Source: Clostridium acetobutylicum ATCC 824 (GTDB lineage Bacteria; Bacillota; Clostridia; Clostridiales; Clostridiaceae). From it: a DNA stretch of 64,000 bases. Every line of letters starts with the position of its first letter. Positions within the stretch are counted from its first letter, which is position 1. The position numbers were made by a program, and so were the translations under genes. The notes under the pieces were generated by a model that saw only the letters and a program-made list of their open reading frames with translations, did no database searches and had not been told where the DNA came from. Shown here piece after piece: positions 1 through 9,045 of this stretch. The stretch covers positions 264,001 through 328,000 of the forward strand of contig NC_003030.1 of the NCBI RefSeq assembly GCF_000008765.1, written 5' to 3'.

Positions 1-1
1 T

Positions 2-277
2 TTAATATCACTAGGATCTAAAGGAGCTCTGTTTGTAAATAAGGATAAATCATATTATGCTAAGGGTTTGGTAGTTCCAGTTAAGAGCACAGTTGGTGCA
101 GGAGATTCTATGGTAGCAGCATTTGTATATGGAATTATAAATAGTCTTAATGAGAAAGAAATATTAAGGTTTTCTATAGCTTGTGGAGCGGCATCAGTTT
201 CAACTGAAGGGACCGAAGCTTGCAGCTTGGAGGATGTTAAAGAATTATTAAAAAGTGTAGTTATTGAGGAGGTATAA
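2..277 (+). CDS. fruK: 1-phosphofructokinase, C-terminal part (PfkB family)
   Basis: Only the last 91 codons are present; the frame is open to the left edge. The PfkB-family signature GAGDSM, which carries the catalytic Asp and anion hole, lies at about residues 33-38 of the fragment. The family phosphorylates fructose 1-phosphate (or tagatose 6-phosphate) with ATP in the cytoplasm. The stop codon is 4 nt before the ATG of a fructose-type PTS IIA gene and the IIA ribosome-binding site lies inside its last codons, so the genes are cotranscribed and probably translationally coupled. That context favours 1-phosphofructokinase over other PfkB sugar kinases. The N terminus is outside the window. 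Confidence 0.85.
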   Translation, partial: LISLGSKGALFVNKDKSYYAKGLVVPVKSTVGAGDSMVAAFVYGIINSLNEKEILRFSIACGAASVSTEGTEACSLEDVKELLKSVVIEEV

Positions 278-281
278 TATT

Positions 282-725
282 ATGTCAACTAAGGATATGT
301 TTTCAAAAGAAAGGGTCACATTTAATCTTAAAGCTAAAACTAAGGAAGAAGCCATAAATGAGCTTATAGAAATTTTATATAATGACGGAAAGGTTACTGA
401 TAAGGAAGAATTAAAAAGAGCTGTATTAAAAAGAGAAGAGGAATTCTCTACTGGTATAGGTATGGGAATAGCTATTCCGCATGGTAAATGTAGTGCAGTT
501 AAAGAGGCTGCTATAACATTTGGATTAAGCAAAGAGGGAATAGACTATCAGTCAATGGATGATAAACCAGCGCATTTATTCTTTTTAATAGCTGTTCCAG
601 AAGAATCTAGTGACATACATCTTAAGGCTTTAAGTGAAATATCAAGAAAACTTATGCATACAGAAGTAAGAGAAAAAATAAAGAATGCCCAAAGTTTTGA
701 AGAGTTTATAACAGTTTTCGAATAA
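282..725 (+). CDS. PTS fructose-type IIA component
   Basis: Single-domain IIA protein of 147 aa of the fructose/mannitol (PTS EIIA type 2) family. It passes phosphate from HPr to the IIB cysteine during sugar uptake. The phosphoacceptor is His67 in the motif GIAIPHGK. The start is the ATG at 282, preceded by a strong GAGGAGG at 265-271; an upstream in-frame TTG at 264 overlaps the Shine-Dalgarno and is unlikely. It sits between the kinase and IIBC genes, giving the usual fruK-IIA-IIBC order. In many species IIA is fused to IIBC; here it is a free protein. Confidence 0.93.
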   Translation: MSTKDMFSKERVTFNLKAKTKEEAINELIEILYNDGKVTDKEELKRAVLKREEEFSTGIGMGIAIPHGKCSAVKEAAITFGLSKEGIDYQSMDDKPAHLFFLIAVPEESSDIHLKALSEISRKLMHTEVREKIKNAQSFEEFITVFE

Positions 726-791
726 AAAATAAAATTATTATCATTATAATAAGTGTTTATACTAAATTATATAATAAGGGAGGAAATAAAA

Positions 792-2168
792 ATGAAAAAG
801 TTAGTTGCTATAACATCTTGTCCAACAGGAATTGCACATACGTACATGGCAGCAGAGGCACTTCAGATGGCAGCAGAAGAAATGGGTCATAAAATAAAAG
901 TTGAAACTCAAGGTTCGGTAGGAGCAGAAAACGTAATAACTACTAGTGATGTAAACGATGCAGACGCAGTTATTATAGCAGCAGATACTAACGTTGATAA
1001 ATCCAGATTTGCTGGTAAGGTATTAATAGAAGTTCCAGTTAAAGATGCTATAAAGGATCCAAAGGGACTTATAAATACAGCACTTAGCTCAAACAAAATA
1101 TACGGAAACAGTAATGAAAAATCTAAAGTAGAAGAGAAAAGAGAAGATAAGGGCAGAGCTTCAGGAGTATATAAACACTTAATGACAGGAGTTTCCTTCA
1201 TGATACCTTTTGTTGTAGCAGGAGGAATACTTATAGCACTAGGATTTGCAATCGGCGGAATATATGTTTTCAAAACACCAGGAACAATCGGAGAGACAAT
1301 ATTTAGTACAGGAAAACAAGCATTTGCATTGATGTTACCAGTTTTAGCAGGATATATTTCATTCTCTATTGCTGACAGACCAGGACTTGTTCCGGGATTT
1401 GTTGGTGGTGCTTTAGCAAGTACTATAGGCGCAGGATTTATAGGAGCGTTGCTAGCAGGTTTTATCGCAGGATATTTTGTTGTACTATTAAAGAAATATA
1501 TAAAACTTCCAAAAGCACTTGATAGTTTGATGCCAGTACTTATAATACCAGTACTTTCCACATTATTTATAGCACTCGTAATGATGTTTATTCTAGGCGA
1601 CCCAGTAAAAGCAATCAATAATGGACTTACAGGTTTCTTAAAGGGATTAAGTGGAGCAAATGCAGCAGTGTTAGGTATAGTTTTAGGATGCATGATGGCA
1701 TTTGATATGGGAGGTCCTTTCAATAAAGCAGCATACGTATTCGCTACAGGAACAATAACAACTACAGGAACAACTATAATGGCTGCTACAATGGCAGCAG
1801 GAATGGTACCACCTCTTGCAATAGCACTTGCAACAGTAATAGGAAAGAAGAAATTTAATGAGCAGGAAAGAGAAGCAGGAAAAGCAGCATGGGCACTTGG
1901 ATTATCATTCATAACAGAAGGCGCAATACCATTTGCAGCAGCAGATCCTCTTAGAGTTATTCCTTCGATGATGGCAGGCTCAGCAGTAACTGGAGCATTA
2001 TCAATGATATTTGGTTCAAGACTTGCAGTTCCACATGGAGGAGTATGGGTATTATTTATACCTCATGTTGTTACAAATTTAGGAGGATATATAATATCAA
2101 TACTAGTAGGTATGGTAGTATCAGCGTTATTACTTGTAGCTTTAAAGAAAGACATAGTAAGAAAATAA
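792..2168 (+). CDS. PTS fructose-specific IIBC component
   Basis: Membrane permease of 458 aa that imports fructose while phosphorylating it to fructose 1-phosphate. The N-terminal IIB domain (about residues 1-100) has the active-site Cys10 in SCPTGIAHT. A charged linker (about 108-130) leads to a hydrophobic IIC domain of eight to ten membrane spans, with the conserved stretch AFDMGGPFNKAAY. The start at 792 follows AAGGGAGG at 776-783; an upstream in-frame codon at 753 lacks such a site. It is the last gene of the fructose operon and is followed by a strong terminator. Confidence 0.93.
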   Translation: MKKLVAITSCPTGIAHTYMAAEALQMAAEEMGHKIKVETQGSVGAENVITTSDVNDADAVIIAADTNVDKSRFAGKVLIEVPVKDAIKDPKGLINTALSSNKIYGNSNEKSKVEEKREDKGRASGVYKHLMTGVSFMIPFVVAGGILIALGFAIGGIYVFKTPGTIGETIFSTGKQAFALMLPVLAGYISFSIADRPGLVPGFVGGALASTIGAGFIGALLAGFIAGYFVVLLKKYIKLPKALDSLMPVLIIPVLSTLFIALVMMFILGDPVKAINNGLTGFLKGLSGANAAVLGIVLGCMMAFDMGGPFNKAAYVFATGTITTTGTTIMAATMAAGMVPPLAIALATVIGKKKFNEQEREAGKAAWALGLSFITEGAIPFAAADPLRVIPSMMAGSAVTGALSMIFGSRLAVPHGGVWVLFIPHVVTNLGGYIISILVGMVVSALLLVALKKDIVRK

Positions 2169-2182
2169 TAAAATTATTTAAT

Positions 2183-2221
2183 AAAAAGAATGTTGCTAAT
2201 AGCAGCGTTCTTTTTGTTTTT
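2183..2221 (+). terminator. Rho-independent terminator of the fructose PTS operon
   Basis: Stem AAAAAGAATGTTGCT pairs with AGCAGCGTTCTTTTT (two G-T pairs) across a 3-nt loop, followed by a T-rich run. It begins 15 nt after the IIBC stop codon. Confidence 0.85.
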
Positions 2222-2320
2222 CGGTAAATCATGTATGAAAATTTGATTGTTAATATGCTTAATAAAACTGTAGAGGGATTTGAAAAACTTCTAGGTCATT
2301 AGATATGGTATTGGACTTTT

Positions 2321-2959
2321 CTAGAAAAAATATTTTGTGGGGTTATTAAACATTTCTTGAATGATGTTAAAAAAATGTCCTGCATGAACACCATCAACAA
2401 CTGCATGATGAGCTTGCACAGAAAATGGCAACTTAACCTTTCCATTCTCATTAAAAAACTTCCCCCAAGCTATTCGCGGTATGCTATCAGTAGTATTTGT
2501 GTTAATTGGATGGCTTATGCTGGTAAAGGAAATCCAAGGTATACTTGTTGTGTATAATAGATCATCACGTTTTTTATCATTCTTTAAGCAGGTATTGAGC
2601 TTTGCTTTTTCAATTTCTTTTAATGTATTATCTTTAAAATCAGTATAGTTTTCTATGAACTTAGCATCACAAAAGTTGAATACCTCTCCTTCAGTCATTA
2701 TAGTAAAAGAAGGATGTACAATTTCATGTTCAATTAATTTATCTTCTCGTATTCTAAGTCGAAATTCTTGTATACCATTGGCAGTTTTAGTTGAAGCATA
2801 TAGAACCGATATAAAAAAAGGCAATTTATTTTCTTTTATGTAATTATAAAAGTTTGTAATATCTAAATTTGCACATATATTAAAATGAGGGTAATCAAGA
2901 TTTCTAAAATAGTTAAAGTGATCCCGTCTCTTCCAGTTTGACATGTCTATATATTTCAT
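2321..2959 (-). CDS. cat: Chloramphenicol acetyltransferase-like protein (CatA family)
   Basis: Protein of 212 aa, the normal length for classical trimeric CAT, which transfers acetyl from acetyl-CoA to the 3-hydroxyl of chloramphenicol. The catalytic motif is present as HHAVVDGVH, with catalytic His185 and structural Asp189. Classical enzymes usually have Cys where this one has Val188. A Ser-containing segment SIPWISFTS matches the substrate-binding region. Start ATG at 2959 follows GGGAGTGGT. It is a single gene, divergent from the ABC operon. Chromosomal members in clostridia often have unproven substrates, so true chloramphenicol resistance is inference. Confidence 0.85.
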   Translation of the reverse strand: MKYIDMSNWKRRDHFNYFRNLDYPHFNICANLDITNFYNYIKENKLPFFISVLYASTKTANGIQEFRLRIREDKLIEHEIVHPSFTIMTEGEVFNFCDAKFIENYTDFKDNTLKEIEKAKLNTCLKNDKKRDDLLYTTSIPWISFTSISHPINTNTTDSIPRIAWGKFFNENGKVKLPFSVQAHHAVVDGVHAGHFFNIIQEMFNNPTKYFF

Positions 2960-3124
2960 ATATACACCACTCCCAATAAAAAATTAATTAATGAATATAA
3001 AGTAATTATAACATTGATTATTGTACACAATATAAATTCAACTTTGAATATTTTAACATTACAGCTTTTTATGTTAATCAGAGTCTGATAAAATAAAACT
3101 ATAAAGTTAAAAAGGGTGGTAACT

Positions 3125-4057
3125 ATGCTTCTAGAAATAAAAAATTTAGTTAAAAGGTATGGAGATTTTTTAGCAGTTGATAATGTTAATTTAAGTATAG
3201 AAGAAGGAGAAATATTAGGGCTTTTGGGACCTAATGGTGCTGGAAAAACAACTATAATAGATTGCATAATAGGATTAAATAAAATAGATTCTGGAAGTAT
3301 AAGAATTTTTGGAATGGATTTTCTAAAAAATGAGATGGCTATAAAGAAATCTATAGGAATAGTAACTCAGACTATATCTGTGTACGATGATTTAAATGTA
3401 TATGACAATGTAATGTATTTTGGAGGAATGTATGGTCTTAGAGGAAAGAAGCTTAAAGAGTACGCAAGAGAAGCATTAAATTTTGTAGGAATTTGGGATA
3501 ATGCAAGGAAGTTTCCTAAACAGCTTTCAGGGGGTATGCTTAGGAGGCTTAACATAGCTTGTGGAATTGTACATAAACCAAAGCTTATAATCATGGATGA
3601 GCCTACTGCTGGTATAGATCCAAAGTCTAGAAGCAATCTTTTAGAATCAATAAAGGAGCTAAACAAAAACGGTGCAACTATAATTTATACTTCGCATTAT
3701 ATGGAGGAAATAGAGAGAATCTGTAGTAGTATAGCTATAATCAATGAAGGGAGAATTATTGCAAAGGGCGATAAAGAGGAGCTTAAGAGCTTAGCAGCAA
3801 AGGAAGAAAAAATTAAAATAAAGCCGTCAGCATTAAACTATACTATTGTGGATGAAATAAAGAAAATTTACGGAGTTAAAGAATGTAGTATAAATGCAGA
3901 TTATATCGATATAGTTTCGGATAAAAATAGTAAGAATATAGCTAAAATAATAGACATGATTGTGGGGTCTGGATTAGAGGTTTTAGATGTTATCATTGAT
4001 AGGCCTAGCATAGAAACAGTTTTCTTGGCCCTTACAGGAAGAAATTTGGATAATTAA
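3125..4057 (+). CDS. ABC transporter ATPase, LnrL/DrrA-like (module 1)
   Basis: ATP-binding subunit of 310 aa. Walker A is GPNGAGKTT at residues 35-43, the signature LSGGM at 134-138, Walker B LIIMDEP at 154-160, and a C-terminal extension of about 90 residues is typical of drug-exporter ATPases of the DrrA/LnrL type. The ATG at 3125 follows AAAGGGTGG; a GTG at 3116 overlaps that site. It heads an operon with two ABC-2 permeases, a histidine kinase and a response regulator. A close paralogue lies at 8102. The layout resembles Bacillus lnrJKLMN (linearmycin and polyene resistance). The substrate here is unknown; export of membrane-active compounds is inferred. Confidence 0.88.
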   Translation: MLLEIKNLVKRYGDFLAVDNVNLSIEEGEILGLLGPNGAGKTTIIDCIIGLNKIDSGSIRIFGMDFLKNEMAIKKSIGIVTQTISVYDDLNVYDNVMYFGGMYGLRGKKLKEYAREALNFVGIWDNARKFPKQLSGGMLRRLNIACGIVHKPKLIIMDEPTAGIDPKSRSNLLESIKELNKNGATIIYTSHYMEEIERICSSIAIINEGRIIAKGDKEELKSLAAKEEKIKIKPSALNYTIVDEIKKIYGVKECSINADYIDIVSDKNSKNIAKIIDMIVGSGLEVLDVIIDRPSIETVFLALTGRNLDN

Positions 4058-4076
4058 ATAGATAGGTGGTAATCAT

Positions 4077-5141
4077 TTGAGAATATTACATATAGCCTAC
4101 TACATCTTTAAAAAAGAATTTAAATCTAGCATAGTAATGATGATAATATTTCCTATAGCTCTAATAGCTATTTTGGGAAATTCACTTAAAAGTGACTTTA
4201 GTGGAGGTATAAGCTATCAAGAGAATATAGAAGTTTATGCCGATAATAAGGGGAGCTATCAAGAGATAGATAATTTTATAAAAGGTAGTGAGGCTTTTAG
4301 AAACAAGATTAATATAATAAAAGCTAATTCTAATAAAAAAGCAATACTTGATTTGGAAAATAAAAAATATGATGCCTATATACATGTAGATGATAAAAAC
4401 ATGCTAAAGCTACATGTAAAAGCAGACAAGATAGATTCTTTTGATTATTCAATAATAAAAAATTTTGTTTATAGTTGTGCAGAAGACTTATCAAGCAAAG
4501 GATACAAGAATGGTAATGAAAATACAGTCTCAACAATTAATTTTAGTAATCAATCATTTAGCTATTATTCAGTAACAATGCTTGTCATGATAATTTTGTA
4601 TGGAACTATATATGGTATTAATGCTATAAGTACAGATAGAAACAAGAATATTAGAGAAAGAATTGGTAGTTTACCTATTAAACAAAGTAACATGGTTTTA
4701 GGAAAAATGATGGGACTTGTATTAGTTATTATATTAGATGCTTCAATTGTGTTTTTATTTTCAAAATTTGCTTACGGAATTGATCAAGGAAATAATTATA
4801 TAGCAATTTTAGCTGTGATATTTTTATATTCTTTTTTTGCGATAGGGTTAGGAATGTGTATAGAATTAATAATATCAAGTAAAGAGGTGTCAAAGTATAT
4901 AGTTGAGATATTAATACCTATATTTACAATTCTATCAGGAGGGTATGTTAGTAGGAGAATTTTAGGAGATAAATTAACTGAATTCAGTATGTTTTCTCCT
5001 AGTTACGCAGCTCAAAATATAATTTTTAATGCTATATATGCACTTAATATAGGTACCAAGATGTTTTATATTGAACTTATAATCTTAGATCTTATTTTAG
5101 GGACACTAGTACTTATTTTAGCAAGGAGGCGATTAACTTGA
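4077..5141 (+). CDS. ABC-2 type transporter permease (module 1, first subunit)
   Basis: Membrane subunit of 354 aa. One N-terminal membrane segment (about 15-35) is followed by a hydrophilic extracytoplasmic domain of roughly 130 residues, then five or so C-terminal spans beginning at the conserved SVTMLVMIILYGTIYG. This is the ABC-2/LnrM-N fold. The start is a TTG at 4077 with AGGTGG eight nt upstream; there is no suitable ATG nearby. The stop overlaps the next gene start by 4 nt. The segment YYSVTMLxM is shared almost exactly with the permease at 9046, showing common origin. Confidence 0.82.
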   Translation: MRILHIAYYIFKKEFKSSIVMMIIFPIALIAILGNSLKSDFSGGISYQENIEVYADNKGSYQEIDNFIKGSEAFRNKINIIKANSNKKAILDLENKKYDAYIHVDDKNMLKLHVKADKIDSFDYSIIKNFVYSCAEDLSSKGYKNGNENTVSTINFSNQSFSYYSVTMLVMIILYGTIYGINAISTDRNKNIRERIGSLPIKQSNMVLGKMMGLVLVIILDASIVFLFSKFAYGIDQGNNYIAILAVIFLYSFFAIGLGMCIELIISSKEVSKYIVEILIPIFTILSGGYVSRRILGDKLTEFSMFSPSYAAQNIIFNAIYALNIGTKMFYIELIILDLILGTLVLILARRRLT

Positions 5142-6202
5142 ATATTATACTCTTTGGAATAAAGAGGCTTATGAATAAAAAGAGAATGGTAATATTTGTT
5201 TATCTCCTTCCTCTGATATTTTCAATTTTTGTAATGAATATTAGTACGTCAAAAATTAAAGTAGGTTTTGTAGATGATGATAAAACTAAGCTTACAAAAA
5301 TAATTAGAAATAAATTAGAAGATAACTATGACTTAGTTTGTGTAAAAAGTGACGAAAGCAAAATTGCAATTGCAAATAATTCTGTTACTACTGTTATTGC
5401 AATAGAAAAAGGTTTTACGAAGAATATATTCTACGGAAAGGATATTAAATTAAAATTATATACTGATAAAAAAAGTGAGTATCATAAGATAGTTAATCAA
5501 AATATTTCAATACTTATACAAAATGCACGAAGGATTTATTCAATCTCAAATAAAAACGTAAATATCTTCTATAAAAATATATCTAAACCCATTTATAAAA
5601 CTCAAATAAGCAACTCTACCGGTAAAATGAAACAGCAGGGTACAATATCAATTATGTTTAATTTTCTAGTCATGTTTTTACTTTTAAATTCTTGTATTTT
5701 TTCAAGAAGTGTTATAAATGATGATAGAAGAATTTTTGCAGCACCAATTAGTGTAAGAAGCTATGTTCTTCAAAACCTAAGCCTTTTGGTTTTGGTTGAT
5801 ATTATTCAAGTACTTTTAGTGTTTGTAGAGATTACTATATTGTATGGAAGCATAATATTTCAGTATTTTCTACCGCTTTTACTACTGTTTTTATCGGCAT
5901 CAATAATGTCAGTTACATTTGCAATGCTTTTGAATGGAGTATTGAACAAAACTTGGCAAACATCATTTAGTATTATTCCAATGTGCATGCTTGGAGGGTG
6001 CTTTTGGGGAATTGATAATATGCCAAAGGAGTTTCGATTTGCAGCACAGTTTGTACCTACTAAGTGGGTTGTTGATGGTATAAATAATATATTAATTTAC
6101 AATAATTATAAAGTATTAAATATGGACATCTTAATAATTCTGTTATTTGCAATAGCATTTTTGTTTACTGGGACTATTACTAAAAAAGATGTAATAAAGT
6201 AA
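5138..6202 (+). CDS. ABC-2 type transporter permease (module 1, second subunit)
   Basis: Membrane subunit of 354 aa with one N-terminal span, an external domain and five to six C-terminal spans. The motif MLGGCFWGIDNMP near residue 286 is matched by MLGGCYWPKEVM in the paralogue at 10179. It starts with TTG at 5138, overlapping the upstream stop codon by 4 nt, with AAGGAGG upstream. With the preceding permease it should form a heterodimeric channel powered by the ATPase at 3125. Confidence 0.82.
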   Translation: MNIILFGIKRLMNKKRMVIFVYLLPLIFSIFVMNISTSKIKVGFVDDDKTKLTKIIRNKLEDNYDLVCVKSDESKIAIANNSVTTVIAIEKGFTKNIFYGKDIKLKLYTDKKSEYHKIVNQNISILIQNARRIYSISNKNVNIFYKNISKPIYKTQISNSTGKMKQQGTISIMFNFLVMFLLLNSCIFSRSVINDDRRIFAAPISVRSYVLQNLSLLVLVDIIQVLLVFVEITILYGSIIFQYFLPLLLLFLSASIMSVTFAMLLNGVLNKTWQTSFSIIPMCMLGGCFWGIDNMPKEFRFAAQFVPTKWVVDGINNILIYNNYKVLNMDILIILLFAIAFLFTGTITKKDVIK

Positions 6203-6212
6203 AGAGGTTTAT

Positions 6213-7319
6213 ATGAATAATAAATTTTTGATTATCTTAAAAACTATATTTTTTTTATATGTCTTGATTCAGCTTTGTACTAATGGTGTTGGTGGAGGTA
6301 TTATAGTAATAATATTTTTAACCAATGTAATTCTCTTTGTCCTAAAAGAAAGATTTCTCAAATTAAGGTATGGTGCAGTTGTGGAACTTATCAGTGTTAT
6401 AATATCAGGACTCTTTAACAGTTATTTTGTATTTTTACTTCCTGGCGTTATATTTGATTTAGTTTATGATGAATTTTATTTAGGAATAGCGTTGGCTTTG
6501 ATAGGTATTATATATTTTAGAGAGTACAGCAACTTGAATTTTTCGGTATTTTGTTTGATATCAGGTATGCTTGCATATTGCTTGATAAATATGAGAAAAA
6601 GAGAAGAACTATACAGGAAGACCTTTGATGATGAAAGAAGATTAGTATATGAGCTTGAAAATGCTAAAACAAGGCTTATGAATTCATCTTTAGAAGTAGC
6701 ACATATGGCTGAGATAAAAGAGAGAAATAGGATTGCAAGAGATATTCATGATAATGTAGGACACAGTATAGCAGGAACTTATATGCAGCTTCAAGTTGCA
6801 CTGAAATTATATGATAAGGATAGTGAGAAGTCAAAGAAAATTTTAAAGGAAAGTACAGAAAGGATTTCTGAAGCCCTGACACTTATAAGGAATACAGTGC
6901 ATAATATAGTTCCTAAGGAGAAGGTAGGAATAGAATATATAAAAAATATAATAAATAATTTTAAGTTCTGTAGTGTGGATTTTTCATATACTGGTAGTGA
7001 GGAATTGGTGTCTGCAATAAATATGCAGATTATAGCCTTGAATGTAAAAGAAGCACTTACAAATGCATTAAAATATTCAGCAGCTACCAAGGTTATTGTA
7101 AATATAGACATAAATGATAAGTATATAAGGCTTTACATAAAAGATAATGGTGTAGGTTGTAGTAAGATGAAAGAGGGACTAGGTATAAGCGGTATGAGAG
7201 AGAGGATACGAAGCGTAGGGGGAAGTATATCTACAAGTGGAGAGAATGGATTTTTAATAGTATGTATAATTCCTATAAATAACGGGGGAGGAAAAATATT
7301 TGAAGGTATTAATAGTTGA
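6213..7319 (+). CDS. Sensor histidine kinase (HisKA_3, NarL/DesK/LiaS type)
   Basis: Kinase of 368 aa. Residues 1-125 form about five closely spaced membrane segments with almost no external loop, an intramembrane-sensing arrangement. The dimerisation/phosphoacceptor motif ERNRIARDIHDNVGHSIAG puts the phosphorylated His at 179. The ATPase domain has the N-box NVKEALTNALKYS and G-boxes DNGVGC and GLGISGMRERI. The ATG at 6213 lies 10 nt after the permease stop. The gene overlaps its response regulator by 20 nt. Placed between two ABC exporter modules, it probably detects the exported compound or membrane stress, as LnrJ does in Bacillus. Confidence 0.9.
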   Translation: MNNKFLIILKTIFFLYVLIQLCTNGVGGGIIVIIFLTNVILFVLKERFLKLRYGAVVELISVIISGLFNSYFVFLLPGVIFDLVYDEFYLGIALALIGIIYFREYSNLNFSVFCLISGMLAYCLINMRKREELYRKTFDDERRLVYELENAKTRLMNSSLEVAHMAEIKERNRIARDIHDNVGHSIAGTYMQLQVALKLYDKDSEKSKKILKESTERISEALTLIRNTVHNIVPKEKVGIEYIKNIINNFKFCSVDFSYTGSEELVSAINMQIIALNVKEALTNALKYSAATKVIVNIDINDKYIRLYIKDNGVGCSKMKEGLGISGMRERIRSVGGSISTSGENGFLIVCIIPINNGGGKIFEGINS

Positions 7320-7926
7320 TGATGATGCTCTTATAAGAGAAAGTCTTAGTATACTTCTTGATTTGGAAGATGAAATAGAAATAATAGGTACATGCGCCAA
7401 TGGGCAGGAAGCTTTTGATTTTTGTAAAAATAACAGACCTGATATTGTTTTAATGGATATAAGAATGCCAATTATGGATGGTGTACTTGGAACTAAAGTT
7501 ATTAAGGAAAGTTTTAAAGATATAAAGGTTGTTATACTTACAACTTTTAAGGATGATGAGTATATAAAAGAAGCACTGAAAAATGGTGCAGAAGGATATA
7601 TTTTAAAAAATCAATCCTCTGATAGTATAATTGACAGTTTAAAGGCAGTTGTAAATGGGAATATGGTGTTTGAACAAAATGTGGCAAAGACCATATCAAA
7701 TTTTATTAAGGAAGATAAAAGTAATAATGGGTTAGAACAGTATAATCTTACAGAAAGAGAAATGGAGGTACTTAGAAATATAGGAGATGGGCTTTCGAAT
7801 AAGGAAATTGCTTCAAAGCTTTATTTAAGCGAAGGGACTGTAAGAAATTACATTACTAGTTTGCTTGAAAAGCTTGAGCTTAGGGATAGAACACAACTTG
7901 CAATATTTTATTTAAAGAATAGTTGA
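7300..7926 (+). CDS. Response regulator, NarL/LuxR family
   Basis: Protein of 208 aa. The receiver domain has acidic residues Asp7-Asp8, phosphoacceptor Asp53 in VLMDIRMP and conserved Lys in ILKNQ. The C-terminal LuxR-type helix-turn-helix begins near residue 148 (LTEREMEVLRNIGDGLSNKEIASKL). The start is TTG at 7300 within the end of the kinase gene, preceded by GGGGGAGG. It is the cognate partner of the kinase and most likely controls one or both flanking ABC modules. A palindrome just downstream (7981-7994) is a candidate binding site. Confidence 0.92.
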   Translation: MKVLIVDDDALIRESLSILLDLEDEIEIIGTCANGQEAFDFCKNNRPDIVLMDIRMPIMDGVLGTKVIKESFKDIKVVILTTFKDDEYIKEALKNGAEGYILKNQSSDSIIDSLKAVVNGNMVFEQNVAKTISNFIKEDKSNNGLEQYNLTEREMEVLRNIGDGLSNKEIASKLYLSEGTVRNYITSLLEKLELRDRTQLAIFYLKNS

Positions 7927-7932
7927 TTTTGT

Positions 7933-7968
7933 AAAAGGAGCTTCGTTAAATTGCGATGCTCCTTTTAT
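7933..7968 (+). terminator. Terminator after the response regulator
   Basis: Stem AAAAGGAGC-T-TCG pairs with CGATGCTCCTTTT across an 8-nt loop. It separates the first ABC/two-component operon from the second ABC module, so the second module needs its own promoter. Confidence 0.75.
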
Positions 7969-7980
7969 TCATTTATAGAT

Positions 7981-7994
7981 ATGACAAATGTCAT
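7981..7994. promoter_or_regulatory. Candidate operator, ATGACA-AA-TGTCAT palindrome
   Basis: Perfect 6-bp inverted repeat with a 2-bp centre, lying after the terminator and 108 nt before the second ABC module. NarL-type regulators bind inverted repeats of this size. Control by the adjacent response regulator is inferred; no copy was found before the first module. Confidence 0.4.
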
Positions 7995-8101
7995 TATGAT
8001 TTATGAACAAATGCACTATTTTAGGTATGTAAAATCTAATATCATATGAGTATAGAAGGAAGGAACTTGAACGAAGAAATTTAAGTTTGGAGGAATTGTA
8101 G

Positions 8102-9034
8102 ATGATATTAGAAATTAAAAATCTTAAGAAGACTTATAAGGAGTTTACAGCAGTAGATAGCTTGAATCTTAAAATAGAAGATGGTGAAATTTATGGATTG
8201 CTTGGACCAAATGGTGCGGGAAAGTCTACAACAATAAATACAATAACAGGATTAACAAAGGTTGATAGTGGAGAAATTAAAATATTTGGTAAAAGATTTA
8301 ATGGAAGCGATACAAATATAAAAAGAAATATAGGAGTTGTACCACAAGATATAGCTGTTTTTAGTGAATTATCAGCTTATGAGAATGTTGCCTTCTTTGG
8401 TAAATTAAACGGTCTTAGGGGAGCAGTTTTAAAAGAGAGAGTTAAGGAAGCACTTGATTTTACAGGTTTGTGGGATAGAAGAAAAAGTAAACCAGGTCAG
8501 TATTCAGGTGGTATGCAGAGAAGACTTAATATTGCTTGTGCTATAGTTCATAGACCTAAATTAATTATAATGGATGAACCAACAGTTGGAATTGATCCAC
8601 AATCAAGAAATCATATTTTAGATTCAGTTAAAAAATTAAATGAAATGGGGTCCACAATAATATATACCTCGCATTATATGGAGGAAATAGAGACGCTTTG
8701 CAGTAAAATAACAATTATAGATCATGGAAAAGAAATAGCGACAGGAACTAAAGAACAGCTAAAAGAGATGATATCAAATGAGGAAAAGGTTGAACTTGAA
8801 TTATCGGAGGTTACAGATGATTTAGTAGAAGCTGTTGAAGGCATAAAAAATGTTAAAAAGTGCAGAAGAAATGAAAATATGTTGGTGATTGTTTCAGATA
8901 AAAACAGCGAAAATATAAGCACAATTACGGCGAAAATAGCAGAGTTTAAGAGTAAAATTATATCAATAAATGTTGAAAAGCCTAGTCTTGAAGGTGTATT
9001 TCTTACACTTACGGGAAGAAAACTTAGGGATTAG
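8102..9034 (+). CDS. ABC transporter ATPase, LnrL/DrrA-like (module 2)
   Basis: ATPase of 310 aa, the same length as the paralogue at 3125 and alignable almost without gaps. Walker A GPNGAGKST is at residues 35-43, the signature is the variant YSGGM at 134-138, and Walker B LIIMDEP is at 154-160. Shared long segments include the IYTSHYMEEIE switch region. The start ATG follows TTGGAGGAATT. It heads a three-gene operon with two permeases and no second sensor pair. A drug or antimicrobial-peptide exporter role is inferred from family and context. Confidence 0.88.
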   Translation: MILEIKNLKKTYKEFTAVDSLNLKIEDGEIYGLLGPNGAGKSTTINTITGLTKVDSGEIKIFGKRFNGSDTNIKRNIGVVPQDIAVFSELSAYENVAFFGKLNGLRGAVLKERVKEALDFTGLWDRRKSKPGQYSGGMQRRLNIACAIVHRPKLIIMDEPTVGIDPQSRNHILDSVKKLNEMGSTIIYTSHYMEEIETLCSKITIIDHGKEIATGTKEQLKEMISNEEKVELELSEVTDDLVEAVEGIKNVKKCRRNENMLVIVSDKNSENISTITAKIAEFKSKIISINVEKPSLEGVFLTLTGRKLRD

Positions 9035-9045
9035 GGGGAGGTATT

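Noticed and set aside
908..1912. Long minus-strand open frame (334 aa) opposite the PTS IIBC gene
   Set aside because: It is a shadow of the GCA/GGA-rich IIC codons, has no ribosome-binding site and no recognisable motif, while the plus strand encodes a full PTS protein.
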